Program-made: the position numbers and the translations under genes
Part shown: piece after piece, positions 8,468 to 17,355 of the stretch
How positions within the stretch are numbered: position 1 is the first letter of the stretch
How the letters are laid out: each line of letters begins with the position of its first letter
Origin: Aliiroseovarius zhejiangensis
GTDB lineage: Bacteria > Pseudomonadota > Alphaproteobacteria > Rhodobacterales > Rhodobacteraceae
Reading direction: 5' to 3'
Length of the DNA stretch: 64,000 nucleotides
NCBI RefSeq assembly: GCF_014656375.1
Contig: NZ_BNCH01000004.1
Coordinates: 1 to 64,000, forward strand
Notes under the pieces: generated by a model
The model's database searches: none
What the model saw: the letters and a program-made list of their open reading frames with translations, nothing else
Told to the model about the DNA's origin: nothing

Positions 8468-9331
8468 ATGGCGACCGGCACCAATATCCGCACCTATTTC
8501 AACGGCACATGGCATGATGGCGATGTGTACACAATGCGGGCAGCGGACCATGGGGCGTGGCTGGGCACGACCGTTTTTGATGGCGCGCGCTATTTCGAGG
8601 GCATCCACCCGGATCTGGAACCCCACTGCGCCCGCGTGAACCGATCCGCCGAAGCCCTGATGATCACACCGACCGTCACAACTGCCGATATGGTCGAGAT
8701 CGCCAAGGAAGGGCTGGCAACCTATCCCAAGGACGCCGCTGTCTATATCCGGCCAATGTATTGGGCGCTGGAAGGCGGCGATCTTGGCATTGTGCCGAAA
8801 GAGGGGGCCACGGGCTTTGCCATCTCGCTTGAAGAAATCCCGATGGCGCCGGAAACAGCCGCGACCACCCTGACCACCACGCGCTTTCGCCGCCCGGTTA
8901 TGGAGGACGCCGTGGTCAACGCCAAAGCCGGGTGTCTTTACCCGAACAACGCGCGGATGCTGGCCGAGGCCCGCGCGAAAGGCTACGGCAACGCCTTGGT
9001 GGCCGATGCGCTGGGGAATGTGGCCGAAACCTCCTCGGCCAACGTGTTCATGGTGCGCGATGGCGAGGTGTTCACCCCCATCGCCAATGGCTGCTTTCTG
9101 GCCGGAATCACCCGCGCCCGCCACATTGCGAACATGCGCGCGGACGGGATCACAGTGCATGAGACCGTGCTGAGCTTCGACGATTTCCGCAACGCGGGCG
9201 AGGTCTTTCTGTCCGGCAACATGATGAAGGTCACGCCGGTCAGTGAATTTGATGGCACCAAGTACGACTCCGGCCCGATGACGCGCCGCGTGCGCGAACT
9301 TTACTGGGACTGGGCGCATTCTAATGCGTGA
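8468..9331 (+). CDS. ilvE: Branched-chain amino acid aminotransferase (class IV PLP)
   Basis: It transfers amino groups between glutamate and the 2-oxo acids of leucine, isoleucine and valine. The 287-residue fold type IV protein has the PLP lysine in VNAKAGCLYPNN (K153), the downstream motif GNVAETSSANVFMV and the GITR segment. The start is the ATG preceded by GGAGG, which gives the family N-terminus; a longer frame upstream lacks a ribosome-binding site. Its end overlaps the start of the AbrB-type membrane protein gene by 8 bp, so the two are probably cotranslated. A role in D-amino-acid or aminodeoxychorismate metabolism is possible within class IV but less likely given the motifs. Confidence 0.88.
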   Translation: MATGTNIRTYFNGTWHDGDVYTMRAADHGAWLGTTVFDGARYFEGIHPDLEPHCARVNRSAEALMITPTVTTADMVEIAKEGLATYPKDAAVYIRPMYWALEGGDLGIVPKEGATGFAISLEEIPMAPETAATTLTTTRFRRPVMEDAVVNAKAGCLYPNNARMLAEARAKGYGNALVADALGNVAETSSANVFMVRDGEVFTPIANGCFLAGITRARHIANMRADGITVHETVLSFDDFRNAGEVFLSGNMMKVTPVSEFDGTKYDSGPMTRRVRELYWDWAHSNA

Positions 9332-10358
9332 GCCTTACAGGACGATCCTGACCCTTGGCGTCGGATCGGTCGGGGCTGCCATCGCCTGGGCGGTCAATCT
9401 GCCAATGGGGTTCCTGCTTGGCCCCGCCCTTGTGGTGGCCTTTGCCAGCCTGCGCGGATTGGACACGGACATCGCACCGCCCCTGCGCAACGTGATCTTC
9501 ATCCTGGTCGGGATCACCGTCGGGTCGATGGTCACTCCGACCAGCATCGAGGCCGTGATCCGCTGGCCCATAGCCTTTGCCATGCTGGCAGCGTTAACCA
9601 TTGCCACCCCCTATGTCGGGCGCTGGGTGTTGACCCGCAGCATGGGCTTTGATCGCGACGAAGCCTTCCTGTCCGCCGCGCCCGGTCATCTGAGCCTTGT
9701 GGTGTCCCTGTCCGACAGCCTTGGCATCCCGGTGGCGCGCCCGGCGATCCTAGCCTCGTTCCGGGTTCTGGCGCTCAGCCTGTTCGTTCCCGTCGCGGCG
9801 CGCCTGTCTGGGATCGAGCTTGGCCCCGGTCTGCCCGTGGGCCGGGCGACTGCGCCCTGGCTGATGATCGGGGCCGAACTTCTGCTGGCGCTGGCATTGA
9901 CCCCGCTTCTAATCCGGTTGCGCCTGCCCGCCCCCGTTCTGCTGGCAGCGATGATTGCGGCAGCGGCGTTTCACCTGACCGGCGTGGTCGATGGCAATCT
10001 GCCCCCCTGGGTCAGCCAGGTCGTGCTGGTGATGATGGGATGTCTGATCGGCACGCGTTTTTCAGGGGTGACCTGGCGCGAGTTGAAACGCAATTTTGCC
10101 GCAGGCGCGGTGGTCGTCGTGCTGACCGCCTCGCTGGCGGCGGTGGTTGCGATCCCTGCGGCCCATCTGTCTGGTCTGCCGGTCCTGGACATGCTGGTCG
10201 GATTTGCGCCGGGGGGTCTGGAAACGATGATCATCGTGGGCGTCGCCATGGGGGCTGACCCCAGTTTCGTGGCCGCCGCGCATGTCGGACGGCTTGTCGT
10301 GCTGGCGATCCTGATTACTGGATATGCGACCCGCATTGCCCGTGGTGCGACGCGCTGA
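9324..10358 (+). CDS. AbrB family membrane protein (AmoA/AbrB duplication)
   Basis: This is a 344-residue integral membrane protein of about ten hydrophobic segments in two related halves. Each half contains a glycine/proline motif: LSAAPGHLSLVVSLSD in the first and VGFAPGGLETMIIVGVAMGAD in the second. These mark the AbrB duplication family (named after a membrane protein affecting aidB expression in E. coli and sometimes mislabelled ammonia monooxygenase). The substrate, if it is a transporter, is unknown. Its start lies inside the aminotransferase gene, so it shares that transcript. Confidence 0.85.
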   Translation: MREPYRTILTLGVGSVGAAIAWAVNLPMGFLLGPALVVAFASLRGLDTDIAPPLRNVIFILVGITVGSMVTPTSIEAVIRWPIAFAMLAALTIATPYVGRWVLTRSMGFDRDEAFLSAAPGHLSLVVSLSDSLGIPVARPAILASFRVLALSLFVPVAARLSGIELGPGLPVGRATAPWLMIGAELLLALALTPLLIRLRLPAPVLLAAMIAAAAFHLTGVVDGNLPPWVSQVVLVMMGCLIGTRFSGVTWRELKRNFAAGAVVVVLTASLAAVVAIPAAHLSGLPVLDMLVGFAPGGLETMIIVGVAMGADPSFVAAAHVGRLVVLAILITGYATRIARGATR

Positions 10359-10416
10359 AAAACGTGGACAGCACCCGGCCCCATGTGCAGACTGACCCCG
10401 TTTCCGGAGGGCCAAC

Positions 10417-10872
10417 ATGCGCAAGTTCCTTGTGATTCTTGACGACAGTCGCGAATGCCTGAACGCCATGCGCTTCGCGGCCATGCGCGCCGCCAAGACC
10501 GGTGCCGGAGTTCAGGTTCTGTCCATCATCGCGCCAGATGAATTCAATCACTGGATCGGTGTGGGCAACATCATGCGCGAAGAGGCCCGCGAGCGGATCA
10601 CCGTGCATTTCGAAGTTTACGCCAAGTGGATGCGCGACCGGCAGGGGGTGGACCCCGAACTGGTCATCCGCGAAGGCGAAGCCGTCCCCGAGATCATTGC
10701 CCAGATCAACGAAAACCCCGATATCGGGGTGCTCGTCTTGGGGGCCGGGTCGGAAAAGAACGGACCGGGCCCGATCATCAGCCAGATGATGCGAGCCTCG
10801 GCCACGCTACCGGTGCCGATGACCATCGTGCCCGGTGAAATGTCCAAGGACCGGCTGGAAGAGATCACCTGA
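10417..10872 (+). CDS. Universal stress protein (UspA family)
   Basis: The 151-residue single USP domain starts with the strand MRKFLVILDDSREC, in which the acidic residues of the nucleotide pocket are recognisable. It carries LVLGAGSEKNGPGPIISQMM, a variant of the G-2X-G-9X-G(S/T) ATP-binding signature. GGAGG precedes the ATG. Its distance from the membrane gene upstream is about 60 bp, so it may still be on the same transcript. Usp proteins act in stress survival; no specific partner is suggested by the neighbours. Confidence 0.9.
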   Translation: MRKFLVILDDSRECLNAMRFAAMRAAKTGAGVQVLSIIAPDEFNHWIGVGNIMREEARERITVHFEVYAKWMRDRQGVDPELVIREGEAVPEIIAQINENPDIGVLVLGAGSEKNGPGPIISQMMRASATLPVPMTIVPGEMSKDRLEEIT

Positions 10873-10941
10873 ACGGGTCCATTGGCTTGACTCTGCCCAG
10901 CGCGAGGCCCATATCAAACCTGACAAAAAAGGTGCGCCAAC

Positions 10942-11505
10942 ATGTTCATCCAAACAGAATCCACTCCAAACCCCGCGACCCTGAAATTCCTGCCCGGACA
11001 GGCGGTTCTGGGCACGGGGACGGCTGACTTCCCCACTGCTGACACTGCGGGCAGCTCTCCCTTGGCGGAACGGGTTTTCAAGGTGCAGGGTGTGACCGGC
11101 GTGTTCTTCGGCGCCGACTTCGTCACAGTGACCAAGGCCGATGAGGTCGAGTGGGATCACATCAAACCCGCCATCCTTGGCGCAATCATGGAACACTACC
11201 AGTCCGGCCAACCCGTCATGGCCGGCGAGGCCAGCGCCCCCGCTGGCCATGCCGAACATGATGGCGAGGACAGCGAGATTGTCGAACAGATCAAGGAACT
11301 GCTGGACACCCGCGTGCGGCCCGCCGTGGCCCAGGACGGGGGCGACATCACATTCCACGGGTTCGATCGCGGCATTGTCTATTTGCACATGCAGGGGGCT
11401 TGCGCGGGTTGCCCGTCTTCGACACTGACGCTGAAGATGGGGATCGAAAACCTGCTGAAGCACTATATCCCCGAGGTGGTCGAGGTGCGCCCCGTTGCCG
11501 CATGA
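10942..11505 (+). CDS. NifU-type Fe-S scaffold/carrier protein (Nfu)
   Basis: This 187-residue protein has two domains. The N-terminal Nfu_N domain (about residues 1-88) begins MFIQTESTPNPATLKFLPG. The C-terminal NifU domain (about 113-185) contains the cluster-binding CAGC motif (C154, C157) inside QGACAGCPSSTLTL. This architecture is shared with mitochondrial NFU1, which delivers 4Fe-4S clusters to client proteins such as lipoyl synthase. The linker between the domains is acidic and variable. The stop codon overlaps the TTG start of tsaB by 11 bp, giving a nfu-tsaB-rimI unit. Confidence 0.93.
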   Translation: MFIQTESTPNPATLKFLPGQAVLGTGTADFPTADTAGSSPLAERVFKVQGVTGVFFGADFVTVTKADEVEWDHIKPAILGAIMEHYQSGQPVMAGEASAPAGHAEHDGEDSEIVEQIKELLDTRVRPAVAQDGGDITFHGFDRGIVYLHMQGACAGCPSSTLTLKMGIENLLKHYIPEVVEVRPVAA

Positions 11506-12112
11506 CCCGCTGATCCTGGCATTTGACACATCGGCCGCGCATTGCGCGGCCGCTTTGCTGTCAGGTGAGACGATCGTCGCATCGCGATACGAAGACATGG
11601 CACGCGGACAAGCGGAACGCCTGATGCCGCTTCTGGAAGTGCTGCTGGCCGAGGCGGCGTATTCGTGGACCGATCTTGATGCCATCGGGGTCGGGATCGG
11701 ACCCGGCAATTTCACAGGCATCCGTATTTCCGTTGCCGCCGCACGGGGTCTGGCGCTGTCGCTGGACGTGCCCGCGATCGGTGTCTCGTCGCTGGATGCG
11801 CAAGCCTTCGACGCCCCGCGCCCGGTCTGGTCCCTGATCGACGCGCGGCGCGATCATGTATACGCCCAGTATCTTCGCGATGGTGCCCCGGACGAAGCGC
11901 CAATGCTTCTTTCAAGCCGGGAAGCCGCTGCACTTGAAGGCGCGCGGATCGGTCCAAACGCCATGGCAGACTCTGCCCCAACCATTGCCAGGATCGCCGC
12001 AAAGCGCCTTGCCGCCGCCGGGCCGACCCCGATCCCGCGCCCTGCCCCGCTCTACATCCGCGCCGCCGATGCCGCCCCGCCGCGCGACCCGGCGCCGGTT
12101 ATCCTGCCCTGA
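11495..12112 (+). CDS. tsaB: tRNA threonylcarbamoyladenosine biosynthesis protein TsaB
   Basis: TsaB is the partner of TsaD in making the t6A base of ANN-decoding tRNAs. The 205-residue ASKHA-fold protein starts with PLILAFDTSAAHCAAALL and contains GIGPGNFTGIRIS, the best conserved TsaB motif. The start is taken as TTG inside the end of the Nfu gene, because the conserved LAFDTS strand begins only a few residues later and the next ATG would delete it. The following gene is a RimI-type acetyltransferase, the usual tsaB neighbour. Confidence 0.92.
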   Translation: MPHDPLILAFDTSAAHCAAALLSGETIVASRYEDMARGQAERLMPLLEVLLAEAAYSWTDLDAIGVGIGPGNFTGIRISVAAARGLALSLDVPAIGVSSLDAQAFDAPRPVWSLIDARRDHVYAQYLRDGAPDEAPMLLSSREAAALEGARIGPNAMADSAPTIARIAAKRLAAAGPTPIPRPAPLYIRAADAAPPRDPAPVILP

Positions 12113-12115
12113 TCC

Positions 12116-12559
12116 ATGTGCACACAGCCGACCCCGCTTGTGCTTGCGTCGCTTCATGCGGCGGCGTTCGCTGATCAACGCCCCTGGAGCGCGGCCGAGA
12201 TGCAATCCCTGCTGTCCACGCCGCATGTCTTCGTGGCAGGTTTTGATCAGGGGTTCGTCATGGGACGCACGATCCTTGACGAAGCCGAGCTTCTGACCAT
12301 CGCGGTTGATCCCGACCATCAAGGTCAGGGGATCGGCCGACAGTTGCTGTCTGCGTTCGAAGATCAGGCCAGAGCGCGCGGTGCCATCCGTGCGTTTCTT
12401 GAAGTGGCCGAAGACAATACCACGGCACGCGCATTGTATGGATCGGCGGGATGGGCCGAATCTGGTCGCCGGGTGGGCTATTATGCACGTCAAACGGGTG
12501 ACAGCGTCGATGCCATCCTGCTGGAAAAGCAGCTTCCCTTGCGTGAACCTTCTGAATAA
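12116..12559 (+). CDS. rimI: RimI-type GNAT N-acetyltransferase
   Basis: The 147-residue GNAT protein has acetyl-CoA-binding motif A, LTIAVDPDHQGQGIGRQLLSAF, with its Q/RxxGxG/A core (QGQGIG). It also has the C-terminal NTTARALYGSAGWAESGRRVGYY segment typical of RimI. E. coli RimI acetylates the N-terminal alanine of ribosomal protein S18 and some other proteins. It starts 3 bp after tsaB, and tsaB-rimI pairing is common in bacteria. Confidence 0.9.
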   Translation: MCTQPTPLVLASLHAAAFADQRPWSAAEMQSLLSTPHVFVAGFDQGFVMGRTILDEAELLTIAVDPDHQGQGIGRQLLSAFEDQARARGAIRAFLEVAEDNTTARALYGSAGWAESGRRVGYYARQTGDSVDAILLEKQLPLREPSE

Positions 12560-12718
12560 TAGACGTTTTCAGGGCAGGCGGCGAAACTTAATGTTGACCC
12601 CACCCTTGCCCTTTGCCCAAAATCCCGGATGATCCTATTCAGCGATCTGCTCGCAGACCTTGGGAATCGGCTGACATTCCGTCCGCGACCCCCAACACCA
12701 ACAACCGGGAGTATCAAC

Positions 12719-13714
12719 ATGACCCTGATGAAGACATTTCTTGGCGCAGCGGCGTCGATGGCCCTGACCGCCGGGGCGGCATTGGCCGACCCCGCGATCA
12801 TCTTCGACCTTGGCGGCAAGTTTGACAAATCGTTCAACGAAGCCGGCTATAACGGCGCCGAGAAATGGGCGAAGGAAACAGGCGGAAACTATCTTGAGAT
12901 CGAGCTTCAGTCCGAAGCCCAGCGCGAGCAAGCCCTGCGCCGCTTTGCCGAAACCGGTGCAAACCCGGTGATCACCCTTGGCTTTGCCATGTCCGCCGCC
13001 CTGTCCGAAGTTGCCCCCGATTTCCCCGAAACCACGTTTGTGACCAATGATGGCTGGTCGGACGCTCCCAACGTGTTGAACGTGGCCTTTGCCGAACACG
13101 AAGGCTCGTATCTGGCCGGGATCATGGCGGCCATGGCCTCGAAATCGGGCACTGTCGGCTTTGTGGGCGGGATGGACATTCCGCTGATCCGAAAATTCGG
13201 CTGTGGCTATGCGCAGGGTGTTCTGGCAACCAACCCGGACGCCAAAATCATCTCGAACATGACCGGCACCACGCCGACCGCTTGGAATGACCCGGTGAAG
13301 GGTGGCGAACTGACGAAAGCGCAGATCAGCCAGGGTGCGGACGTGATCTATGCGGCAGCGGGCGGCACCGGTCTGGGCGTGTTGCAGACCGCCGCCGACG
13401 AAGGCGTGTTGTCGATCGGTGTGGACAGCAATCAGAACTATCTGCATCCCGGAAAGGTGCTGACCTCGATGGTCAAACGGGTCGATGTATCGGTCTATGA
13501 AGCGATGGTGGAAGGCGAAAACCTGAAGCCAGGCGTGCGCGTGATGGATCTGGCGCATGAGGGTGTCGGCCTTGCCATGGACGAGCACAATGCCGAACTG
13601 GTCACCGACGAAATGAAGGCGGCCGTTGAAGAGGCGAAGGCCAAGATCATCGCAGGCGAGATCACCGTCCACGACTATCAGTCGGATGACACCTGCCCCG
13701 TGATGAAGTTCTGA
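12719..13714 (+). CDS. BMP-family ABC transporter substrate-binding protein (nucleoside uptake)
   Basis: This 331-residue periplasmic protein has a signal peptide over the first 21 or so residues (basic start, hydrophobic core, AALA-D cleavage region). The mature part begins with DPAIIFDLGGKFDKSFNEAGYNGAEKW, the characteristic BMP/PnrA opening that contacts the nucleoside base, and continues with GFVGGMDIPLIRKFGCGY. The start is the ATG with GGGAG upstream; an in-frame upstream extension would precede the signal peptide and is unlikely. The next genes encode a double ATPase, two permeases and a purine nucleoside phosphorylase, so purine nucleosides are the probable ligand. Confidence 0.93.
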   Translation: MTLMKTFLGAAASMALTAGAALADPAIIFDLGGKFDKSFNEAGYNGAEKWAKETGGNYLEIELQSEAQREQALRRFAETGANPVITLGFAMSAALSEVAPDFPETTFVTNDGWSDAPNVLNVAFAEHEGSYLAGIMAAMASKSGTVGFVGGMDIPLIRKFGCGYAQGVLATNPDAKIISNMTGTTPTAWNDPVKGGELTKAQISQGADVIYAAAGGTGLGVLQTAADEGVLSIGVDSNQNYLHPGKVLTSMVKRVDVSVYEAMVEGENLKPGVRVMDLAHEGVGLAMDEHNAELVTDEMKAAVEEAKAKIIAGEITVHDYQSDDTCPVMKF

Positions 13715-13721
13715 TCCGGCA

Positions 13722-15293
13722 ATGGCTGAGGTGACAAAAGGGGGGCAACAGGCGACTGTTGCCCCCGCCATCGAACTTCGCGGCATCTCGAAGGCCTTCG
13801 GGCCGGTGCAGGCGAACAAGGACATCTCGATTTCCGTGCAGCCGGGCACGATCCACGGGATCATCGGCGAAAACGGCGCGGGAAAATCGACGCTGATGTC
13901 CATTCTCTATGGGTTTTACAAGGCCGATGAAGGGCAAATCTTCATTCACGGCAAGGAAACCCAGATCCCCGACAGCCAGGCGGCGATTGCCGCCGGGATC
14001 GGGATGGTGTTCCAGCACTTCAAACTGGTTGAAAATTTCTCGGTGCTTGAGAATGTGATCCTTGGGGTCGAAGACGGCGCGATGTTGAAACCATCCCTCG
14101 CCAAGGCGCGCAAGTCACTGAAATCACTTGCGGAAGAATACGAACTCCACGTTGATCCGGACATGCTGATCGAAGATCTTGGCGTCGGTGTGCAGCAACG
14201 TGTCGAGATTCTGAAAGCCCTTTATCGCGAAGCCGACATTCTTATTCTGGACGAACCGACGGGCGTGTTGACCCCCGCCGAGGCCGACCACCTGTTCCGT
14301 ATCCTCAACGGTCTGCGTGATCAGGGCAAGACGATCATCCTGATCACACATAAACTGCGCGAGATCATGGAAATCACCGACACCGTGTCCGTCATGCGTC
14401 GCGGTGAAATGACCGCGACGGTCAAGACCAAAGACACCAACCCCGAGCATCTGGCCGAGCTGATGGTGGGCCGCAAGGTGCTGCTGCGTGTCGATAAAGT
14501 GCCCGCAAAGCCCGGCAAAAAGGTGCTAGAGGTCGAAAACCTGCGCATGGTCGACGACCACGGCGTCGAACGTCTGAAGGGCATCTCGCTGAATGTTCGA
14601 GCCGGCGAGATTCTGGGCATTGCCGGTGTGTCCGGCAACGGCCAGTCACAATTGCTGGAGGTTCTGGGCGGATATGCCAAAGCCACGGGCGAAATCCGCG
14701 TCAACGATGAGCCGATCGACCTGACCGGGAAGTATTCGGACGGGCGGTCGCGGCGCAGGCGCGGCATTGCGCATGTGCCCGAGGATCGGCAGGAACATGG
14801 TCTGATCATGGACTTCCCGGCCTGGCAAAACGTTGTGTTCGGCTATCATCATGCGCCGGAATATCAGAAGAACAAGTTGCTGATGGATAACGCAAAAATC
14901 CTTGAGGTCGCGCAGGACAAGATGGATCGCTTCGATGTGCGCCCGCCCAATCCGCTTCTGGAGGCCAAAAGCTTTTCGGGTGGCAATCAGCAAAAGATCG
15001 TCGTCGCCCGCGAGATCGAGCGCAACCCCGACCTTCTTCTTGTCGGTCAGCCGACCCGTGGCGTGGACATCGGCGCGATCGAGTTTATCCACAAGCAGAT
15101 CATTGCCTTGCGCGATGAAGGAAAGGCCGTGCTTCTTGTCTCGGTCGAGTTGGAGGAGATCCTGTCGCTCAGTGACCGGATCGCGGTGATGTTCGATGGG
15201 CACATCATGGGTGAACGCCTGCCTGATCAGACCGACGAACGCGAGCTTGGCCTGATGATGGCCGGGGTCACGCAGGAAGGGGACGCAGCCTGA
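13722..15293 (+). CDS. Nucleoside ABC transporter, fused double ATP-binding protein
   Basis: The 523-residue protein contains two ABC domains in tandem, as in sugar and nucleoside (CUT2-type) importers. The first domain has Walker A GENGAGKST (49-57), a signature LGVGVQQR (153-160) and Walker B ILILDEPT with DE at 177-178. The second has a degenerate P-loop, GVSGNGQSQ, but a canonical signature FSGGNQQK. This asymmetry is normal in the family. It starts 7 bp after the binding-protein gene and overlaps the first permease by one base. Confidence 0.95.
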   Translation: MAEVTKGGQQATVAPAIELRGISKAFGPVQANKDISISVQPGTIHGIIGENGAGKSTLMSILYGFYKADEGQIFIHGKETQIPDSQAAIAAGIGMVFQHFKLVENFSVLENVILGVEDGAMLKPSLAKARKSLKSLAEEYELHVDPDMLIEDLGVGVQQRVEILKALYREADILILDEPTGVLTPAEADHLFRILNGLRDQGKTIILITHKLREIMEITDTVSVMRRGEMTATVKTKDTNPEHLAELMVGRKVLLRVDKVPAKPGKKVLEVENLRMVDDHGVERLKGISLNVRAGEILGIAGVSGNGQSQLLEVLGGYAKATGEIRVNDEPIDLTGKYSDGRSRRRRGIAHVPEDRQEHGLIMDFPAWQNVVFGYHHAPEYQKNKLLMDNAKILEVAQDKMDRFDVRPPNPLLEAKSFSGGNQQKIVVAREIERNPDLLLVGQPTRGVDIGAIEFIHKQIIALRDEGKAVLLVSVELEEILSLSDRIAVMFDGHIMGERLPDQTDERELGLMMAGVTQEGDAA

Positions 15294-16390
15294 TGCAGAA
15301 AATGCCCAAATGGGCCGATGTGGCCCTGATCCCGCTTTTGAACCTGTTGATCGCCTTTGTGCTGTCCGGCCTGGTCATTCTGGCCATCGGCGAGAACCCG
15401 ATCAAGGCGCTGCAAACCATGATCACCGGCGCGCTGGGGTCGACTTACGGCTGGGGCTATACGCTGTATTATGCCACCAACTTCATCTTTACGGGCCTGG
15501 CGGTGTCGATTGCCTTCAAGGCCGCAATGTTCAACATTGGCGGTGAAGGTCAGGCGATGATCGGCGGGCTGGGCGTGGCGCTCGTCTGCCTTTACATCCC
15601 GTTTCCCCACTGGTCCGTCGCCTTGCTGTTTGCGATGGCAGGCGGGGCCATTTTCGGGGCGGCGTGGGCGTTCATTCCGGCGTATCTGCAAGCCCGCCGC
15701 GGCAGCCATGTGGTGATCACCACGATCATGTTCAACTTCATCGCCGCATCGCTTCTGAACTATGTGCTGGTCAATGTGCTGCGCCCACAAGGCGAAATGA
15801 ACCCACAGACCGCCGCATTTCCCGAGGCAACCCACCTGCCCACGTTGCACGAGGTTCTGGCCCCCATCGGGATCAGCTTCTCGAAATCGGCACCGGTGAA
15901 TGTCTCGTTATTCGTGGCGCTGGCAGCTTGCGTGATCGTGTATCTTCTGATGTGGCGGTCGCGATTGGGATATGAGATCCGGGCTTTCGGCCTGTCACAG
16001 GATGCTTCCGTCTATGCCGGCATTTCGCCTTTCAAGATCATCATGGTGGCGATGCTGCTGTCCGGCGGGCTGTCGGGCATGATGTCGATCAACAACACCA
16101 TGGGCGAGGCTGAACGGCTTGTCCTGAACTCGGTCGAGGGGGCGGGCTTCATCGGCATCGCCGTGGCGCTGATGGGTCGCAACCACCCGTTCGGCGTTTT
16201 GCTGGCGGCGCTGCTGTTCGGGTTTCTGTATCAGGGCGGCAGCGAATTGTCGCTGTGGACGAAAATCCCGCGCGAACTGGTCACCGTCATTCAGGCGCTG
16301 GTGATCCTGTTCACCGGGGCGCTAGACAACATGGTCCGGGGGCCGGTGGAACGCATCTTCATCCGGGCCGCGAAACGGGGGGCGAACTGA
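15293..16390 (+). CDS. Nucleoside ABC transporter permease, first subunit
   Basis: This is a 365-residue inner-membrane permease of the BPD_transp_2 family. It has about nine to ten transmembrane segments and the EAA-like region NIGGEGQAMIGGLGVAL, and it ends with a basic cytoplasmic tail. Its ATG shares a base with the stop of the ATPase gene, and its own TGA overlaps the ATG of the second permease, so the transporter genes are tightly coupled. It pairs with the second permease to form the membrane channel. Confidence 0.94.
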   Translation: MQKMPKWADVALIPLLNLLIAFVLSGLVILAIGENPIKALQTMITGALGSTYGWGYTLYYATNFIFTGLAVSIAFKAAMFNIGGEGQAMIGGLGVALVCLYIPFPHWSVALLFAMAGGAIFGAAWAFIPAYLQARRGSHVVITTIMFNFIAASLLNYVLVNVLRPQGEMNPQTAAFPEATHLPTLHEVLAPIGISFSKSAPVNVSLFVALAACVIVYLLMWRSRLGYEIRAFGLSQDASVYAGISPFKIIMVAMLLSGGLSGMMSINNTMGEAERLVLNSVEGAGFIGIAVALMGRNHPFGVLLAALLFGFLYQGGSELSLWTKIPRELVTVIQALVILFTGALDNMVRGPVERIFIRAAKRGAN

Positions 16391-17355
16391 TGGATTTCCT
16401 GACGATCATCCAAATCGCCGACAGCGCCCTGCGCCTGGCCACGCCCCTTTTGCTGGCCTGTCTTGCCGGGTTGTTTTCCGAACGGGCGGGTATTTTCGAC
16501 ATCGGGCTTGAAGGCAAGATCCTCGCCTCGGCCTTTTTCTCGGCGGCGGTGGCAGCTGCGACCGGATCGGTCTGGCTGGGGCTGTTGGCAGGTGTCGCAT
16601 CGTCCATCGCGTTCTCGGGCGTGCACGGTCTTGCCTCGATCACCTTTCAGGGCAACCAGTTGATTTCAGGCGTTGCGCTGAATTTCTTTGCATCGGGCAT
16701 CACGATCCTGATCGGCACCGCCTGGTTCGGCTTGGGGGGGCGCACGCCCAGCCTGTCCGGCGGGCAACGCTTTTCTCCGGTCGAGCTTCCCTTTGCCAAT
16801 GCGGTGGCCGATGTGCCGATCCTTGGGCCGATCTACTCTGACCTTCTGTCGGGTCACACGATCCTTGTCTATGTGGCGCTTCTGATGGTGCCTCTGTCGT
16901 GGTTTGTTCTGTATCGCACCCGCTTCGGCCTGCGCCTGCGTGCCGTCGGGGAAAACCCGGCTGCGGTCGATACGGCGGGTGTGTCGGTGATCCGGCTGCG
17001 CTATGCGGCGATGCTGATCGCGGGAACTCTTTGTGGTCTTGCCGGTGTTTATCTTGCAACCGGGCTGGCCGCCGGTTTCGTCAAGGAAATGAGCGCGGGG
17101 CGCGGCTATATCGCGCTGGCGGCGCTGATCTTTGCCCGCTGGCGGCCCTGGCATGCGCTCTATGCCACGCTTCTGTTCGGGCTGCTCGAAGCTATCGCCA
17201 ACCGGTATCAGAACATCGACCTTGGCACTTTCGTCATCCCCGTTCAGTTCATGCAGGCCCTGCCCTATATCCTGACCGTTATCATTCTGGCAGGCTTCGG
17301 CGGCACCGCTGTGGCACCGAAAGCAGGGGGGCAACCATATGTCAAAGAACGCTGA
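16390..17355 (+). CDS. Nucleoside ABC transporter permease, second subunit
   Basis: The 321-residue permease has the conserved motif SERAGIFDIGLEGKILASAF near the N-terminus and multiple membrane segments. The start is the ATG overlapping the previous stop (TGATG arrangement); a longer in-frame extension upstream lies inside the first permease and is rejected. Together with the first permease it forms a heterodimer. The last 17 bp overlap the nucleoside phosphorylase gene, tying import to phosphorolysis. Confidence 0.94.
   Translation: MDFLTIIQIADSALRLATPLLLACLAGLFSERAGIFDIGLEGKILASAFFSAAVAAATGSVWLGLLAGVASSIAFSGVHGLASITFQGNQLISGVALNFFASGITILIGTAWFGLGGRTPSLSGGQRFSPVELPFANAVADVPILGPIYSDLLSGHTILVYVALLMVPLSWFVLYRTRFGLRLRAVGENPAAVDTAGVSVIRLRYAAMLIAGTLCGLAGVYLATGLAAGFVKEMSAGRGYIALAALIFARWRPWHALYATLLFGLLEAIANRYQNIDLGTFVIPVQFMQALPYILTVIILAGFGGTAVAPKAGGQPYVKER

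Noticed and set aside
12635-13903. 422-codon open frame antisense to the BMP binding-protein gene
   Set aside because: A mirror of a strongly coding high-G+C gene; the product is rich in His, Arg and Gln with no domain.
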